64,000 nt of DNA from Nostoc sp. JL34 (GTDB lineage Bacteria > Cyanobacteriota > Cyanobacteriia > Cyanobacteriales > Nostocaceae). The notes under the pieces were generated by a model that was not told the origin of the DNA, did not search any database, and saw only the letters and a program-made list of their open reading frames with translations. Position numbers and translations under genes: made by a program. Shown one piece after another: positions 1-9,191 of this stretch. Each line of letters opens with the position of its first letter. Position 1 is the stretch's first letter. Where the stretch lies: NCBI RefSeq assembly GCF_017114945.1, contig NZ_JABXKQ010000094.1:1-64000 (forward strand), read 5' to 3'.

Positions 1-106
1 TTGAATACCCCATTTTCAACCCTAAACTGTTTCAATGCACCTAATTTCTGTTGATTCTACTTGCTCGTCTAAAAGATATCAAATGGGTTCTATAGTTGCC
101 AAAATA

Positions 107-1156
107 CTAAGGAATCATCGCCACCTTAATTACCTGACGCGCTTTCATTTCACAAAACACCTGTTCTAAATCTTTTAATGGGCGCTGTTCACTAATAAGT
201 AACTCAAAGGGTATTTTGCGACTAGCTATGAGTGCAAGCGCCGATCGCACATACTCTGGTGTATTATGAAACACGCCTTTGAGGGTAAGTTCGCTATAGT
301 GTAGCTGTTCTGTATTGACGGTAATGCTAGTATCCCGTGGACATCCACCGAATAAGTTGACTGTTGCACCAGGACGGGCACAGGCGATCGCAGTTTCCCA
401 AACACTTGGTACACCAGTGGCTTCAATTACTACATCTGCACCCCATCCTTGGGTAAGTTCTTTCACCACACTGGGAATATCTGGGATTTGATGATAATTA
501 AAGGTTTGGGCTGCACCCAATTTCTGACCAATTTCTAGTCTGTGGTTATTACCTCCCCACAACAAAACTTCAGCTTTCCCACTCAACGCCGCCACAAACA
601 TCAACCCGATCGCCCCATCTCCCAAGACGACTACTTGATCTTTAGACTTAATATGAGAACGCGCTACACCATGTAGCACACAAGATAAGGGTTCCGTCAT
701 AGCTGCCAATTCCCACGGCAACTCATCGGGAATCTGCAACAAATTATGCTCTACTATCGGTGCAGGAATTTTCAGGTATTCGGCAAAAGTCCCATTATTC
801 CAGGTCAAATTTGCACATAAGGAATATTCTTGACGTTGACAAAAAAAGCATTCCATGCATGGTGCAGAATTATTAGCGACGATACGATCGCCTACTTGCC
901 AATTTGTCACCCCTGCACCTAAAGCAACAATTTGCCCAGCACCTTCATGACCAAACAGCGTTGGCGGTATCAGCATTTTGGCATGACCACCACGCCGCCA
1001 GACTTTCAAATCTGTACCACAAGTTGTTGCTACCCCCACCTGGATCACAACTTCGCCAGCCGCCGGAGTGGGGTCAGGAACTTGCTCTAGGCGTAAATCT
1101 TCTTGACCATGAAGTAACGCTGCTAACAAAACTTTAAACCTATCAATTAGCTCCAT
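107..1156 (-). CDS. Zn-dependent alcohol dehydrogenase (MDR family)
   Basis: A 349-residue medium-chain dehydrogenase/reductase, expected to oxidise an alcohol or polyol with NAD(P). The GroES-like half carries CGTD at residues 46-49 and GHEGAG at 69-74, giving catalytic zinc ligands. Cysteines at 100, 103, 106 and 114 form the structural zinc lobe. A Rossmann segment follows near 173-184 (VVVLGDGAIGLM). Length is normal for the family. The substrate cannot be read from the sequence; threonine- and sorbitol-dehydrogenase-like enzymes share this layout. The ATG at 1156 lacks a clear ribosome binding site, and a TTG about nine codons inside (before LAALLHG) is an alternative start. It stands alone, on the same strand as the small zinc-ribbon gene upstream. 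Confidence 0.9.
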   Translation of the reverse strand: MELIDRFKVLLAALLHGQEDLRLEQVPDPTPAAGEVVIQVGVATTCGTDLKVWRRGGHAKMLIPPTLFGHEGAGQIVALGAGVTNWQVGDRIVANNSAPCMECFFCQRQEYSLCANLTWNNGTFAEYLKIPAPIVEHNLLQIPDELPWELAAMTEPLSCVLHGVARSHIKSKDQVVVLGDGAIGLMFVAALSGKAEVLLWGGNNHRLEIGQKLGAAQTFNYHQIPDIPSVVKELTQGWGADVVIEATGVPSVWETAIACARPGATVNLFGGCPRDTSITVNTEQLHYSELTLKGVFHNTPEYVRSALALIASRKIPFELLISEQRPLKDLEQVFCEMKARQVIKVAMIP

Positions 1157-1239
1157 CCGATTTTACCAGTTGAAGTTAGTTGATAGGTCTAAACTAAATC
1201 AGGATTGATTTTTAGTAGGTTTTATTATTGATTGAAAAA

Positions 1240-1425
1240 CTAGGTATTCACCGCTGGCTGGGGAACCACTCCGGTGTTCCGGGTTTCCACATTAGGCAGG
1301 CGAGTAGCAGTTAATAGCGGTACTTCTTGTCGACACGACAGGCAAAACCAATATAGTTCACCATGACGGGCATGACGCAGGAGGGAACCACCGCAGCATG
1401 GGCAATTGTTGGCTCTCGTACTCAT
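1240..1425 (-). CDS. Small zinc-ribbon protein
   Basis: A 61-residue protein with two CxxC pairs (CPCC near residues 8-11 and CLSC near 28-31), so it should bind one zinc ion as a ribbon. The start is well supported by AAGGAGG about 8 bases upstream. The C-terminal third is low in complexity. I know similar short zinc-ribbon proteins from Nostocales but no assigned role. It could be a partner of a larger protein or a minor nucleic-acid binder; this is inference. Confidence 0.75.
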   Translation of the reverse strand: MSTRANNCPCCGGSLLRHARHGELYWFCLSCRQEVPLLTATRLPNVETRNTGVVPQPAVNT

Positions 1426-1482
1426 ACCAATGTCCTCCTTAAAAAAAATTGTTGTTTTAAGCTCAGTAAAAAAAGCAGTTGA

Positions 1483-2553
1483 TTAAAACTGAATGTTAGC
1501 TGCATGAATGCGGCCATTCGATTCTATGCGGTCTTTAATAATTTGTCTGTAAATAGCTTCATATCCGTTAACCATTTGGCTAACACTAAAGTTATTTTTT
1601 ACATGTTTTCGACAGGTTTGACGATTGAGTTCCAAAGCTGGTGGAATCATTGCCGCCATTTCTGCATAGCTTTTGCAGATAAAACCTGTTTGACCGTGGG
1701 CAATCACTTCAGGTACAGAACCTAAATTCATGGCAATCACTGGTGTACCAGTTGCCATTGATTCAATCATTACTAAGCCAAAAGGTTCTTGCCAGTTAAT
1801 GGGGAAAAGAGTTATCGCAGCATTGCCCAGAAGTTCAGCTTTTTCGGCGTGGTTAATTTCGCCAAGATATTCGATTTGCTGACCATCTATGTGGGGGGCA
1901 ATCTCTTGTTCAAAAAACTCAGAGTTTACTGCATCAACCTTTCCTGCCATCTTCAAGCGCCAACCACTCTGTTTAGCAATGGCGATCGCGTGTTGCGGGC
2001 CTTTATCTGGTGAAAAACGACCTAAAAATGCCAAATATGCAGGTTCTGACGGTCGGGCTACAAATGGGTAATCTGCTAACTCAATTCCGTTATAAACCGT
2101 GCCAATATAATTGAGATCGATTTGACGCTGTGAGTTACTAATGCTGACGTATGGTTGCTTTTGGTGGTAGCTAAATGCGTGACGGTTGTCTGTTGTAAAA
2201 TTATTGTGCAGGGTATGCACTGTAGAAGTTGCTGTTATCAAACTCGCTAAAGGTAGTGCCGAAATCCCTACATGAGAATGGATAATATCGAATTGGGCAG
2301 CATCTTGGTAAACTTGGCTCAGTTCTAGCATTTCATACACTGCATACTCTTTAACATTTGGGTCTGAGCGCAATGCCCGCGGATAAACTGCTTCTAAATG
2401 AGCCAAAGTTTGAGAATCGCCAGAGGCAAATAAAGTTACCTCATGACCGCGACGAACAAGTTCATCAGTTAAGCGACTCACTACCAGTTCTATTCCTCCA
2501 TAATTAGGAGGTGGAACCCTTTCCCATAAGGGGGCAACTTGAGCGATTTTCAT
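1483..2553 (-). CDS. Glycosyltransferase family 4
   Basis: A GT-B retaining glycosyltransferase of about 356 residues, transferring a sugar from a nucleotide donor. The N-terminal domain opens with MKIAQVAPLWERVPP and a Gly-rich acceptor loop (YGGIE). The C-terminal donor domain begins near FLGRFSPDKG and carries the E-x7-E motif (EPFGLVMIE). I chose the ATG at 2553 because the family usually begins at MKIA; the frame is open to an ATG at 2589, adding 12 residues. The acceptor is unknown. Cyanobacterial relatives sit in polysaccharide or glycolipid pathways, but no such genes adjoin it here. Confidence 0.88.
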   Translation of the reverse strand: MKIAQVAPLWERVPPPNYGGIELVVSRLTDELVRRGHEVTLFASGDSQTLAHLEAVYPRALRSDPNVKEYAVYEMLELSQVYQDAAQFDIIHSHVGISALPLASLITATSTVHTLHNNFTTDNRHAFSYHQKQPYVSISNSQRQIDLNYIGTVYNGIELADYPFVARPSEPAYLAFLGRFSPDKGPQHAIAIAKQSGWRLKMAGKVDAVNSEFFEQEIAPHIDGQQIEYLGEINHAEKAELLGNAAITLFPINWQEPFGLVMIESMATGTPVIAMNLGSVPEVIAHGQTGFICKSYAEMAAMIPPALELNRQTCRKHVKNNFSVSQMVNGYEAIYRQIIKDRIESNGRIHAANIQF

Positions 2554-2589
2554 AAGTTTTTTTGGTTCAGTCGATGAAACTGTCCTCAA

Positions 2590-3009
2590 TAATGAGCTAC
2601 ACCATTATTTTATGAGGAAAGAGCATTTCTACTTACTCTTTTGATATTTAAATTAACCTAATAGACTACCAAAAGTGCAATAACGTTTAACCCTACCGCA
2701 AATTTTCTACCGACAAATCTAACCGACTATCAGGAAAAGTCAACCCTAAGCTACACTTCTAACCTATAGCTAATCTATTACTTGTTGCATCTGTCCTGGG
2801 GATCATAATGAGGTAGAATATTTTGTAGCATAACTTACAAAATTGAATATTTTGTAGCTGAGAATACTAAAAAACTCAATGGGATCAAGTCATTAAAGCT
2901 TCGTTTAAACGTAATTAGAAAATGGAACATAAATTATAAATATTAAGTAATTGTACAATAATTACATAATTTGTAATTAGTAATTTACAAAAACCCTGAT
3001 AATTAACTA
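2590..3009. other. Intergenic region with a 14-bp direct repeat
   Basis: A 420-bp AT-rich gap between the divergently transcribed glycosyltransferase and exonuclease III genes; it should hold both promoters. No ORF is convincing. GAATATTTTGTAGC occurs twice, at 2816-2829 and 2845-2858 (29-bp period), and the bases between (ACAAAATTGAATATTTTGT) also form a dyad. It could be a regulator site or repeat debris. Confidence 0.5.
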
Positions 3010-3792
3010 ATGAAAATCGCTACTTGGAACGTCAACTCAATTCGCACTCGCCTTGAACAGGTTATCGATTGGTTAACCCTGAATCCTGTTGATGTTCTCT
3101 GCTTGCAAGAAACCAAAGTTATGGATGCCGAATTTCCGCGATCGCCTTTTGAGGAGTTAGGCTATAACATTTATATATCAGGACAAAAATCGTATAACGG
3201 CGTAGCCCTGATTAGCCGCCAGCCACTTTTAGATGTCAGTAGCGGATTTAGGGCGATTTTGCCAGATTTACACCACGAATGGGACGAGCAAAAGCGCCTG
3301 ATTACAGGTGTAATTGATGGTATTCGGATTGTGAATTTATATGTTCCCAATGGTGCAGCAGTAGGAACAGAGAAATACGAATACAAAATGCGCTGGTTGA
3401 CAGCGCTACACGAGTATTTGCGATTGCTGGTGTTGTCAGAATCTGCAATTTGTGTGTGCGGCGACTTCAACATCGCTCTGGAAGATAAGGATATTCACGA
3501 GCAAGTGAGTACAGAAAATCACATTATGGCAACAGAAGCAGAGCGCCAAGCCTTACGGGATATTCTGGAACTGGGATTTGCCGATGCTTTTCGCAAATTC
3601 ACCACAGAAGGTGGAAATTATAGCTGGTGGGATTATCGCTCCGCTGCCTTTCGTCGGAACTTAGGTTGGCGGATTGACCATCACTATCTCACGCCTATTC
3701 TGTATGAGCGTGCTAAAAGTTGCATTATCGATGTCGCACCCAGAAAATTAACCCAACCCAGCGACCATACGCCGGTAATTGTGGAATTTTGA
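3010..3792 (+). CDS. xth: Exodeoxyribonuclease III
   Basis: A 260-residue exonuclease III/AP endonuclease of the exonuclease-endonuclease-phosphatase fold, acting in base excision repair by cutting 5' to abasic sites and removing 3' blocks. Visible motifs are WNVNS at residues 6-10, LQETK at 32-36 (the metal-binding Glu), GDFNIA with the catalytic Asp/Asn pair, WRIDHHYL, and the terminal SDHTPV catalytic His motif. Length matches the bacterial family. It begins after a long AT-rich upstream region and appears monocistronic. Confidence 0.95.
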   Translation: MKIATWNVNSIRTRLEQVIDWLTLNPVDVLCLQETKVMDAEFPRSPFEELGYNIYISGQKSYNGVALISRQPLLDVSSGFRAILPDLHHEWDEQKRLITGVIDGIRIVNLYVPNGAAVGTEKYEYKMRWLTALHEYLRLLVLSESAICVCGDFNIALEDKDIHEQVSTENHIMATEAERQALRDILELGFADAFRKFTTEGGNYSWWDYRSAAFRRNLGWRIDHHYLTPILYERAKSCIIDVAPRKLTQPSDHTPVIVEF

Positions 3793-3972
3793 ATTGGGGC
3801 ATTGGGCATTAGGGAAGAGGTAGAGTGTAAATAAAAACTTGCTGCAACTTTTCCTATCCTCCTCTACTCCCTTATGCCCATGCTCAATACTTCTGCACGA
3901 GAGGGTGCGCCAACGGCAACTCTTGGAGACGCACTTGCGTTTGCTCAGTACAAATGCCCCATGCCCCATCAA

Positions 3973-5061
3973 TCAATTTAAAGGCTTGTATATATCCTCA
4001 GAACTGGGATTGAGATAAGGACGCTGCAAATCTATTAAGTGTCGCGCAAAATGTTGGTCAATTGTTCTCATTCGTTCTTCCATTGCATTCTTACCTTTTT
4101 GCCAAGCTTCCAATAAAGCATTAGCAACAATTTGGCAACGGTTCATCCCAAAACTTTCTTGTGCGGCAAATTTTTGAGTTGGTTCTTCGGCTAAACCTAA
4201 CCCTGGGGCTAAAAATTTTGTAAACAAGGGAATTTCAGGCTGGAAATGCGATTGATTTTCTATATAAACAGCCTGAAGAATTGTGCGGATTGCTGGATAG
4301 TCGGGGAGTTCAAAGTAGAGTAGCCCCGAATCATAGCGTCTGTATGCAGAAGGGTTGTGGAGAACCTGAAAGCTAAAGGGTATCAAGGCTGCGTTCAATT
4401 GCAGTGTCAAGCTTTTCATCAGAGCGATCGCACCTGATGCCGTAAAGTTAAAGTAGATTCGCCCTGCCCCTAAATCGGCATCGGGGTTGCTCTGCTGTTC
4501 CTGTCCGACATTGCTAACTGCCAAGTAACAGCCGTTTTGCAGTCGATTTTTAGGCATCCAGATTGCTACCATATCACCCACTTTGGTAGATTTCTTACTG
4601 GATTTTAAATGGCAATCTGGCTCAACATAAAGTGTCAAGCCGCCTTTAGTCACCGCCATAGTCCCATCAGGTTCTTTCCGCAACACCTGCCATCGCGGGT
4701 CAAAGTAACCTGTGCCATGATTACTGGTGTGCAGTTGCTCGTAAAATTCCCAATCAATCTCTAAAATGGAATTTTCTGTTAAATTACGTTTTGGCGGGTG
4801 ATTAGTACTATCAATATTGACTGCCAAAGTACTTTGCAGGGAGCCATTGTAATAGATTCCATAGAGAAAATTTCGCAGCAGGAGAGTAAGATACTTCTGT
4901 TGTAAATCTACGGAATTTTGCTGAAATCTGTCGGCTATTTTAGTCGGCAGAGCAAAGGGTTGATAGTTGGGATGATAAATACAAAAATTTGACTCAATCT
5001 GGATATTCTTAGCAATGTCAAATAGAGAATTTAGCGGTTGATTGATAGAGTAATTTAGCAT
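3973..5061 (-). CDS. HopA1-family protein (class V lanthipeptide LxmY-like)
   Basis: A 362-residue cytoplasmic protein that I assign to the HopA1 family (named after a Pseudomonas type III effector). The key match is the core at 201-250: RIYFNFTASGAIALM, then IPFSFQVL, then YRRYDSGLLYF. In actinobacterial class V lanthipeptide clusters the LxmY component has this domain and acts with an APH-like kinase (LxmK) to dehydrate Ser/Thr. Here the gene lies 153 bp downstream of an APH-like gene on the same strand, which matches that pairing. No LxmX-like gene or clear precursor is adjacent, so a lanthipeptide role is inference; free-standing HopA1/APH pairs of unknown function also exist in cyanobacteria. 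Confidence 0.75.
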   Translation of the reverse strand: MLNYSINQPLNSLFDIAKNIQIESNFCIYHPNYQPFALPTKIADRFQQNSVDLQQKYLTLLLRNFLYGIYYNGSLQSTLAVNIDSTNHPPKRNLTENSILEIDWEFYEQLHTSNHGTGYFDPRWQVLRKEPDGTMAVTKGGLTLYVEPDCHLKSSKKSTKVGDMVAIWMPKNRLQNGCYLAVSNVGQEQQSNPDADLGAGRIYFNFTASGAIALMKSLTLQLNAALIPFSFQVLHNPSAYRRYDSGLLYFELPDYPAIRTILQAVYIENQSHFQPEIPLFTKFLAPGLGLAEEPTQKFAAQESFGMNRCQIVANALLEAWQKGKNAMEERMRTIDQHFARHLIDLQRPYLNPSSEDIYKPLN

Positions 5062-5214
5062 TAATCCATTCAGAACTTAAACTTTAAAATCAAAAATTAT
5101 CAAGCTACTCTGGGCATAAAGACTCGGATATGTATAATAAGAGAATAAGCAGAACAATTCAAAGTGTCTAATTAAATTTTTAATTTGGTTTTTAAATTGT
5201 TCTGCTCCCTACTA

Positions 5215-6456
5215 TTAACAACCACGCAGCCGAGTTTTTTCGTAATAAATGCGAAGTAACTGCTGCTCTTTTACAGGCTGAGGAAATTTATGGATTTTTG
5301 CGACAGGATTCAGGATTTCTGACTCTGATATCCCGAAAATGGTCATTACAGCTGGCTCCGGCATCGTCAGGAGACTTTTAGCTACTTGGAGGATACAAAT
5401 TTCAGTATTATTAAAGTATTTTCGGCACGTAATCATATCCTGAATTTGATGAATCAGTGCCAGCCCCGCAAACTGGATAACGCGCAAAATAAAATCACTG
5501 CGGTATTCTAAAATCATGGGGAAAGCATTCACATAAGCTCTAATTAGGGCAATAATTGAAGGTTGTAAAATCTCTAACGGTGTCAATGCCAAATGTAGAG
5601 ATTCTTCTAACTCAATGGTGGGGTCTACTACGAGGCTTTTGAGCCAAATTCCTAAGTAGCTTGCCAGTAAAGTTCCTAAATCAAAGGCTGGGTCTCCCCA
5701 AGAACAAGCTTCCCAGTCAATTAGTCGGACTAGGCAATTGTCTAGTTGCTCCCACCTGGAATGAACCAAAATGTTGTTCAATTTCAGGTCGTTATGAGTC
5801 AAACAGCAAGGATTCCAGCTATAGGCCAAATCTGCGATCGCAGATGACAAACTCTCGTACTGTTGATAGAGAAGATAGAATTTCAGTGCATCCGTGGGAA
5901 CAGTCCCAAAAATCTCCGGCCCAATTGACCCTACCCCTTGCGCTGGATTGTAAAAGCCATAGCGAAACTCTCCTTGGGGAGCAGTTGCCATAAAATCCCG
6001 ATATTCTCGGCGATTGTAAGTGGCGCGATGTAGTCCCGCCAAAGTAGTGCCGATGGCAGAGGCAATTTCTTGTGGAAAAATCTCATTGTTGTGGTACAAT
6101 GTCGCAAGTTCCAGATATTCACTCAGGTAGTTGCGAACGAGAATAGAATTTTGTTCGTCAAAATGCACCACCAATGGTGCGATCGCTGAAGTATTACCTA
6201 GAACTGGAAACTGTTGGAGCAACTGGTGAAACAGCCACTCCTGAAACAATTCATGAGGCGCGGCGTCATTGTTGTTAACGTTACGTTCTTGTTTAAGGAG
6301 CAGTTTCCGATTATCTGCTAAAGTCACTAGTAACTTGAAATTGTTCTGACTACTTCCTGGCAACTCAGATTTGTCTGATGGGCCATCTTCTGAGCTACAC
6401 AGACCCGCGTCTTGCAGATACTGGATAACGTTATGAGAAGACAGTGATAATACCAT
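5215..6456 (-). CDS. APH-like phosphotransferase (LxmK-like)
   Basis: A 413-residue aminoglycoside/choline-kinase-fold protein. It shows a candidate ATP lysine at K55 (KLLLK), the catalytic loop HNDLKLNN at 221-228 and the metal-binding IDWE at 246-249, followed by GDPAFDLG; all active-site residues seem intact. The family phosphorylates small molecules or peptides. The HopA1-family gene immediately downstream suggests the two work together, as LxmK and LxmY do in class V lanthipeptide synthesis. The 153-bp spacer could carry its own promoter, so an operon is likely but not certain. The substrate is unknown. Confidence 0.8.
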   Translation of the reverse strand: MVLSLSSHNVIQYLQDAGLCSSEDGPSDKSELPGSSQNNFKLLVTLADNRKLLLKQERNVNNNDAAPHELFQEWLFHQLLQQFPVLGNTSAIAPLVVHFDEQNSILVRNYLSEYLELATLYHNNEIFPQEIASAIGTTLAGLHRATYNRREYRDFMATAPQGEFRYGFYNPAQGVGSIGPEIFGTVPTDALKFYLLYQQYESLSSAIADLAYSWNPCCLTHNDLKLNNILVHSRWEQLDNCLVRLIDWEACSWGDPAFDLGTLLASYLGIWLKSLVVDPTIELEESLHLALTPLEILQPSIIALIRAYVNAFPMILEYRSDFILRVIQFAGLALIHQIQDMITCRKYFNNTEICILQVAKSLLTMPEPAVMTIFGISESEILNPVAKIHKFPQPVKEQQLLRIYYEKTRLRGC

Positions 6457-6680
6457 GTATTATTTCCTACTTCATTAAATTACTTAAACTTATCTGTGTC
6501 AAATTTGCTTGGCCTTAACAGTTTTTCAGTAGATAGTAACTAGTGCAAGAAGGCAGATGTGAATAACAATAAAGATTTGTACAATCTACTAATATCCCAT
6601 ATCTAGGATAAAAACCTGCCAAGATGGCACCAAGTTCTTTGCAATTCCTTTAAAATTTGCTCCCAGATACCATCACATCT

Positions 6681-6890
6681 TTACACTTTATCAGCATAGT
6701 TACTTAGATACATCTCAAGTAAGTTTTGTGGTAGAGCCTTTTGATGTGGCAAAGAAGCATCCCCAGCAAAAAACTGATTAGCGGCAGATGTTGTTTGATG
6801 TTCAGTAATCATCCTGAAAGCAGCGAAGAATTTCAGTAATCCTTCGCAGGACGAAGCATGACATTCAACGCTATTACTTTTATTTATCAT
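6681..6890 (-). CDS. Uncertain small ORF upstream of the APH/HopA1 pair
   Basis: A 69-codon frame beginning MINKSNSVECH, co-oriented with the kinase gene 225 bp downstream. It has two Cys (residues 10 and 15) in a Ser-rich N-terminus and ends NYADKV. There is no clear ribosome binding site, and a TTG further out would add 11 residues. Its position suits a modified-peptide precursor, but the Cys/Ser cluster is at the wrong (N-terminal) end for a leader-core design. I do not recognise the family, and it may not be translated. Confidence 0.3.
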   Translation of the reverse strand: MINKSNSVECHASSCEGLLKFFAAFRMITEHQTTSAANQFFAGDASLPHQKALPQNLLEMYLSNYADKV

Positions 6891-7206
6891 CACAAAGCCA
6901 AAAAAACCGGACTTTTTAGGCAATTAGTAATTATTTTTTTGTTTAATTTTCATAATTGATGGCTGGAAATATTGTTATTGCGTTATTTTCGTCACCTATA
7001 AATTGTAGATGACTATAGGCGATCGCAAACAAAGCCTACATGAGCGCATCTTATGTAAGTGTACTTTTGTCAAGCTTGAAACAGGGTATTTTTCAAAGGC
7101 AAAGGTAACAACTCACAGTAATATAAATGTACTAATATAATTCAGAGCAGGGAAAGTTATGCCATACCAAAAAAACAGGAGGGTGGTTATTGCTTAGAGA
7201 CTGATG
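6891..7206. other. AT-rich intergenic region
   Basis: About 316 bp between the uncertain small ORF and the TMEM14 gene. It contains one HIP1-like octamer near 7019 and A/T-rich runs. I see no ORF, RNA gene or terminator in it. Confidence 0.4.
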
Positions 7207-7527
7207 CTACCTTAAAGCCACAATTTGATTCACCATCACCGCCAATGCCAGCATACCTAAAATCGTCATTAATCCCGCAGGCATAAACTTGCGTGTTTTC
7301 GCCAGTCGAAATGCAAAGAAGACTACTAAAATGACAGTAACTAACACTGCTAAAATCGAACCCCAGGTTTGCCCTTGGAGTTGAAAGTAAGCGGCAAGTA
7401 TTAGTAATAAACCACTAATGCTACCACTTAGGAGTGAAACCCTACTTCTAGCCTGAATGTAGCCAATAATGCCACCAACAATAGCTAATATGCCGTAAGC
7501 AAAAGCAGCCACTATACTTAAATTCAT
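7207..7527 (-). CDS. TMEM14/FAX family membrane protein
   Basis: A 106-residue protein made almost wholly of four hydrophobic helices with short loops. It begins MNLSIVAAFAYGILAIVGGIIG, has the typical GS..SGLLLILAAY second segment, and ends in a helix containing GLMTILGMLALAV. This is the TMEM14 family, whose plant members (FAX) export fatty acids from chloroplasts; a cyanobacterial role in lipid movement is possible but unproven. It is divergent from the DUF815 ATPase gene, with an 84-bp shared upstream region. Confidence 0.85.
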   Translation of the reverse strand: MNLSIVAAFAYGILAIVGGIIGYIQARSRVSLLSGSISGLLLILAAYFQLQGQTWGSILAVLVTVILVVFFAFRLAKTRKFMPAGLMTILGMLALAVMVNQIVALR

Positions 7528-7611
7528 TGTTAAAACCTATGTAGACTTTGACTTTATTGCCAGGGTCAGCAGACAATTTACCATAGCTATTTAGCTATAC
7601 CACACAGTTGA

Positions 7612-8964
7612 TTGATGGATAATCAAGCGATGCCAATGGCAAGTACTTCCTCATATACAAAAGTTCAATATCTCCAGCGCCAAGCAGCCTCACTTTTACT
7701 GTACCAATCTGTTCTCCAAGGTGAAGTGGGGATGGCATTTCTGGAACTGTTGCAAGCTATACGTTACACTGATGCCGATGCCCGCGGTTGTCTCCAAGCC
7801 TACGGCAGTTACTTCCACGCTTTGGCTGCTAGAAATGAAAACTGGGAAGACTATTTAATTACTCAACTTCTCTTCTCAAAGAATCCTTTTACAAGGCTGG
7901 CTGAAGTGCGAGAATTTGAAGATTTACCCCCAGCTTTAATAGCAGCAGTTCGGCATGATTTACAACTATTGCAAAGTCTCTATGAATGTAGTAGTGCTTC
8001 TTTGAGTGAGTGGATACAAGGCGTTGCTCACATGCCCATTTCACCAGTAGTGTGGTATAAAGAGCAAGAATTGGTAGGAGTACAGACAAAGTTCGCTACA
8101 TATCTACAAGAGTTAGATAATTGGGGTGATGCTGTAGAAGAGTTAGCAGCTTATTATCGGCAATGTGGCTCTGGTTTATTTGCAGAATATCGCGCTTTAC
8201 GCTGGCAATCTGGCCAGTTTATCGGTATCCGGTATTCTGACCCAATTAAGCTGAGTGCGCTTGTCGGTTACGAGTCTCAAAAAGATGCTTTGCTAAAAAA
8301 TACAGAGTTTTTATTATCAGGAGAGAGGGCGCTGCATGTATTACTTTACGGTAGTCGCGGTTCTGGCAAATCTTCTTTGGTGAAATCTTTGTTGAATGAA
8401 TATAGCAATCGCAGCCTCCGCTTGTTGGAAGTAGCAAAATTTGATTTAAAAGACTTACCAGAAATTGTGGAACATTTACGGAATGTGTCACAAAAATTTA
8501 TCATCTTTGTCGATGACCTTTCATTTGAAGAAGATGATGATGCCTTTAAATCCCTCAAGGTAGTTTTAGAAGGTAATTTAACCGCGCGGCCTCAAAATGT
8601 AGTTGTGTACGCTACTTCCAATCGCCGCCACTTGATTCGGGAGTTTTTTGTGGATAGACCTACCCCTAAGGATAACGAGGAAATCCATGCTTGGGATACG
8701 ATGCAGGAGAAGCTTTCGTTTAGCGATCGCTTTGGTTTAACCTTGACCTTTGAACCAGCCAATCAGAAAACTTATTTAAAAATTGTACAACATCTAGCCG
8801 CACAAGCTGAAATTAATATTACCCAAGAAGATTTGGAATTTCAAGCATTACAATGGGCAACTCGCCATAATGGTCGTTCTGGACGCACAGCACGGCAGTT
8901 TATTGATTTTTTAAAAGCAGACTTAACACTTCTTCATGCAAATAACAATACCTCCAACACCTAG
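7612..8964 (+). CDS. DUF815-type AAA+ ATPase
   Basis: A 450-residue protein with a helical N-terminal half and a P-loop ATPase in the second half. Walker A is GSRGSGKSS at 247-255 and Walker B is IIFVDD ending at residue 302. A sensor region YATSNRRHL follows, and the tail is a lid (RTARQFIDFLKADL). This matches DUF815, an AAA+ family conserved in bacteria with no firm function. It begins ATGGATAATCAAG directly after a second ATG-like codon, so the start is uncertain by one or a few codons. The TerB_C gene downstream is 228 bp away, so co-transcription is not clear. Confidence 0.85.
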   Translation: MMDNQAMPMASTSSYTKVQYLQRQAASLLLYQSVLQGEVGMAFLELLQAIRYTDADARGCLQAYGSYFHALAARNENWEDYLITQLLFSKNPFTRLAEVREFEDLPPALIAAVRHDLQLLQSLYECSSASLSEWIQGVAHMPISPVVWYKEQELVGVQTKFATYLQELDNWGDAVEELAAYYRQCGSGLFAEYRALRWQSGQFIGIRYSDPIKLSALVGYESQKDALLKNTEFLLSGERALHVLLYGSRGSGKSSLVKSLLNEYSNRSLRLLEVAKFDLKDLPEIVEHLRNVSQKFIIFVDDLSFEEDDDAFKSLKVVLEGNLTARPQNVVVYATSNRRHLIREFFVDRPTPKDNEEIHAWDTMQEKLSFSDRFGLTLTFEPANQKTYLKIVQHLAAQAEINITQEDLEFQALQWATRHNGRSGRTARQFIDFLKADLTLLHANNNTSNT

Positions 8965-9191
8965 CATTAAAATTAATTCATTGATGATTGCGCTTTTTTG
9001 CTATTTACACAACAATGTTATGCACCAGTAACTATAACTGGATATTGGAGAGTGACTATGATACCAAGCTTGAGAAGAATATCTTATTTTGCCAAAGACT
9101 ATAACAGATTGGAACCCTTTTATAGGAAGTATTATTATCTGTGTGTTCTAACTAAACATGTCGAATTACGAATTACGAATTAAAAATTATT

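Noticed and set aside
8998..9183. 61-codon ORF between the DUF815 and TerB_C genes
   Set aside because: Ends in repeat-like AATTACGAATTACG sequence, has no ribosome site and no recognisable protein character.
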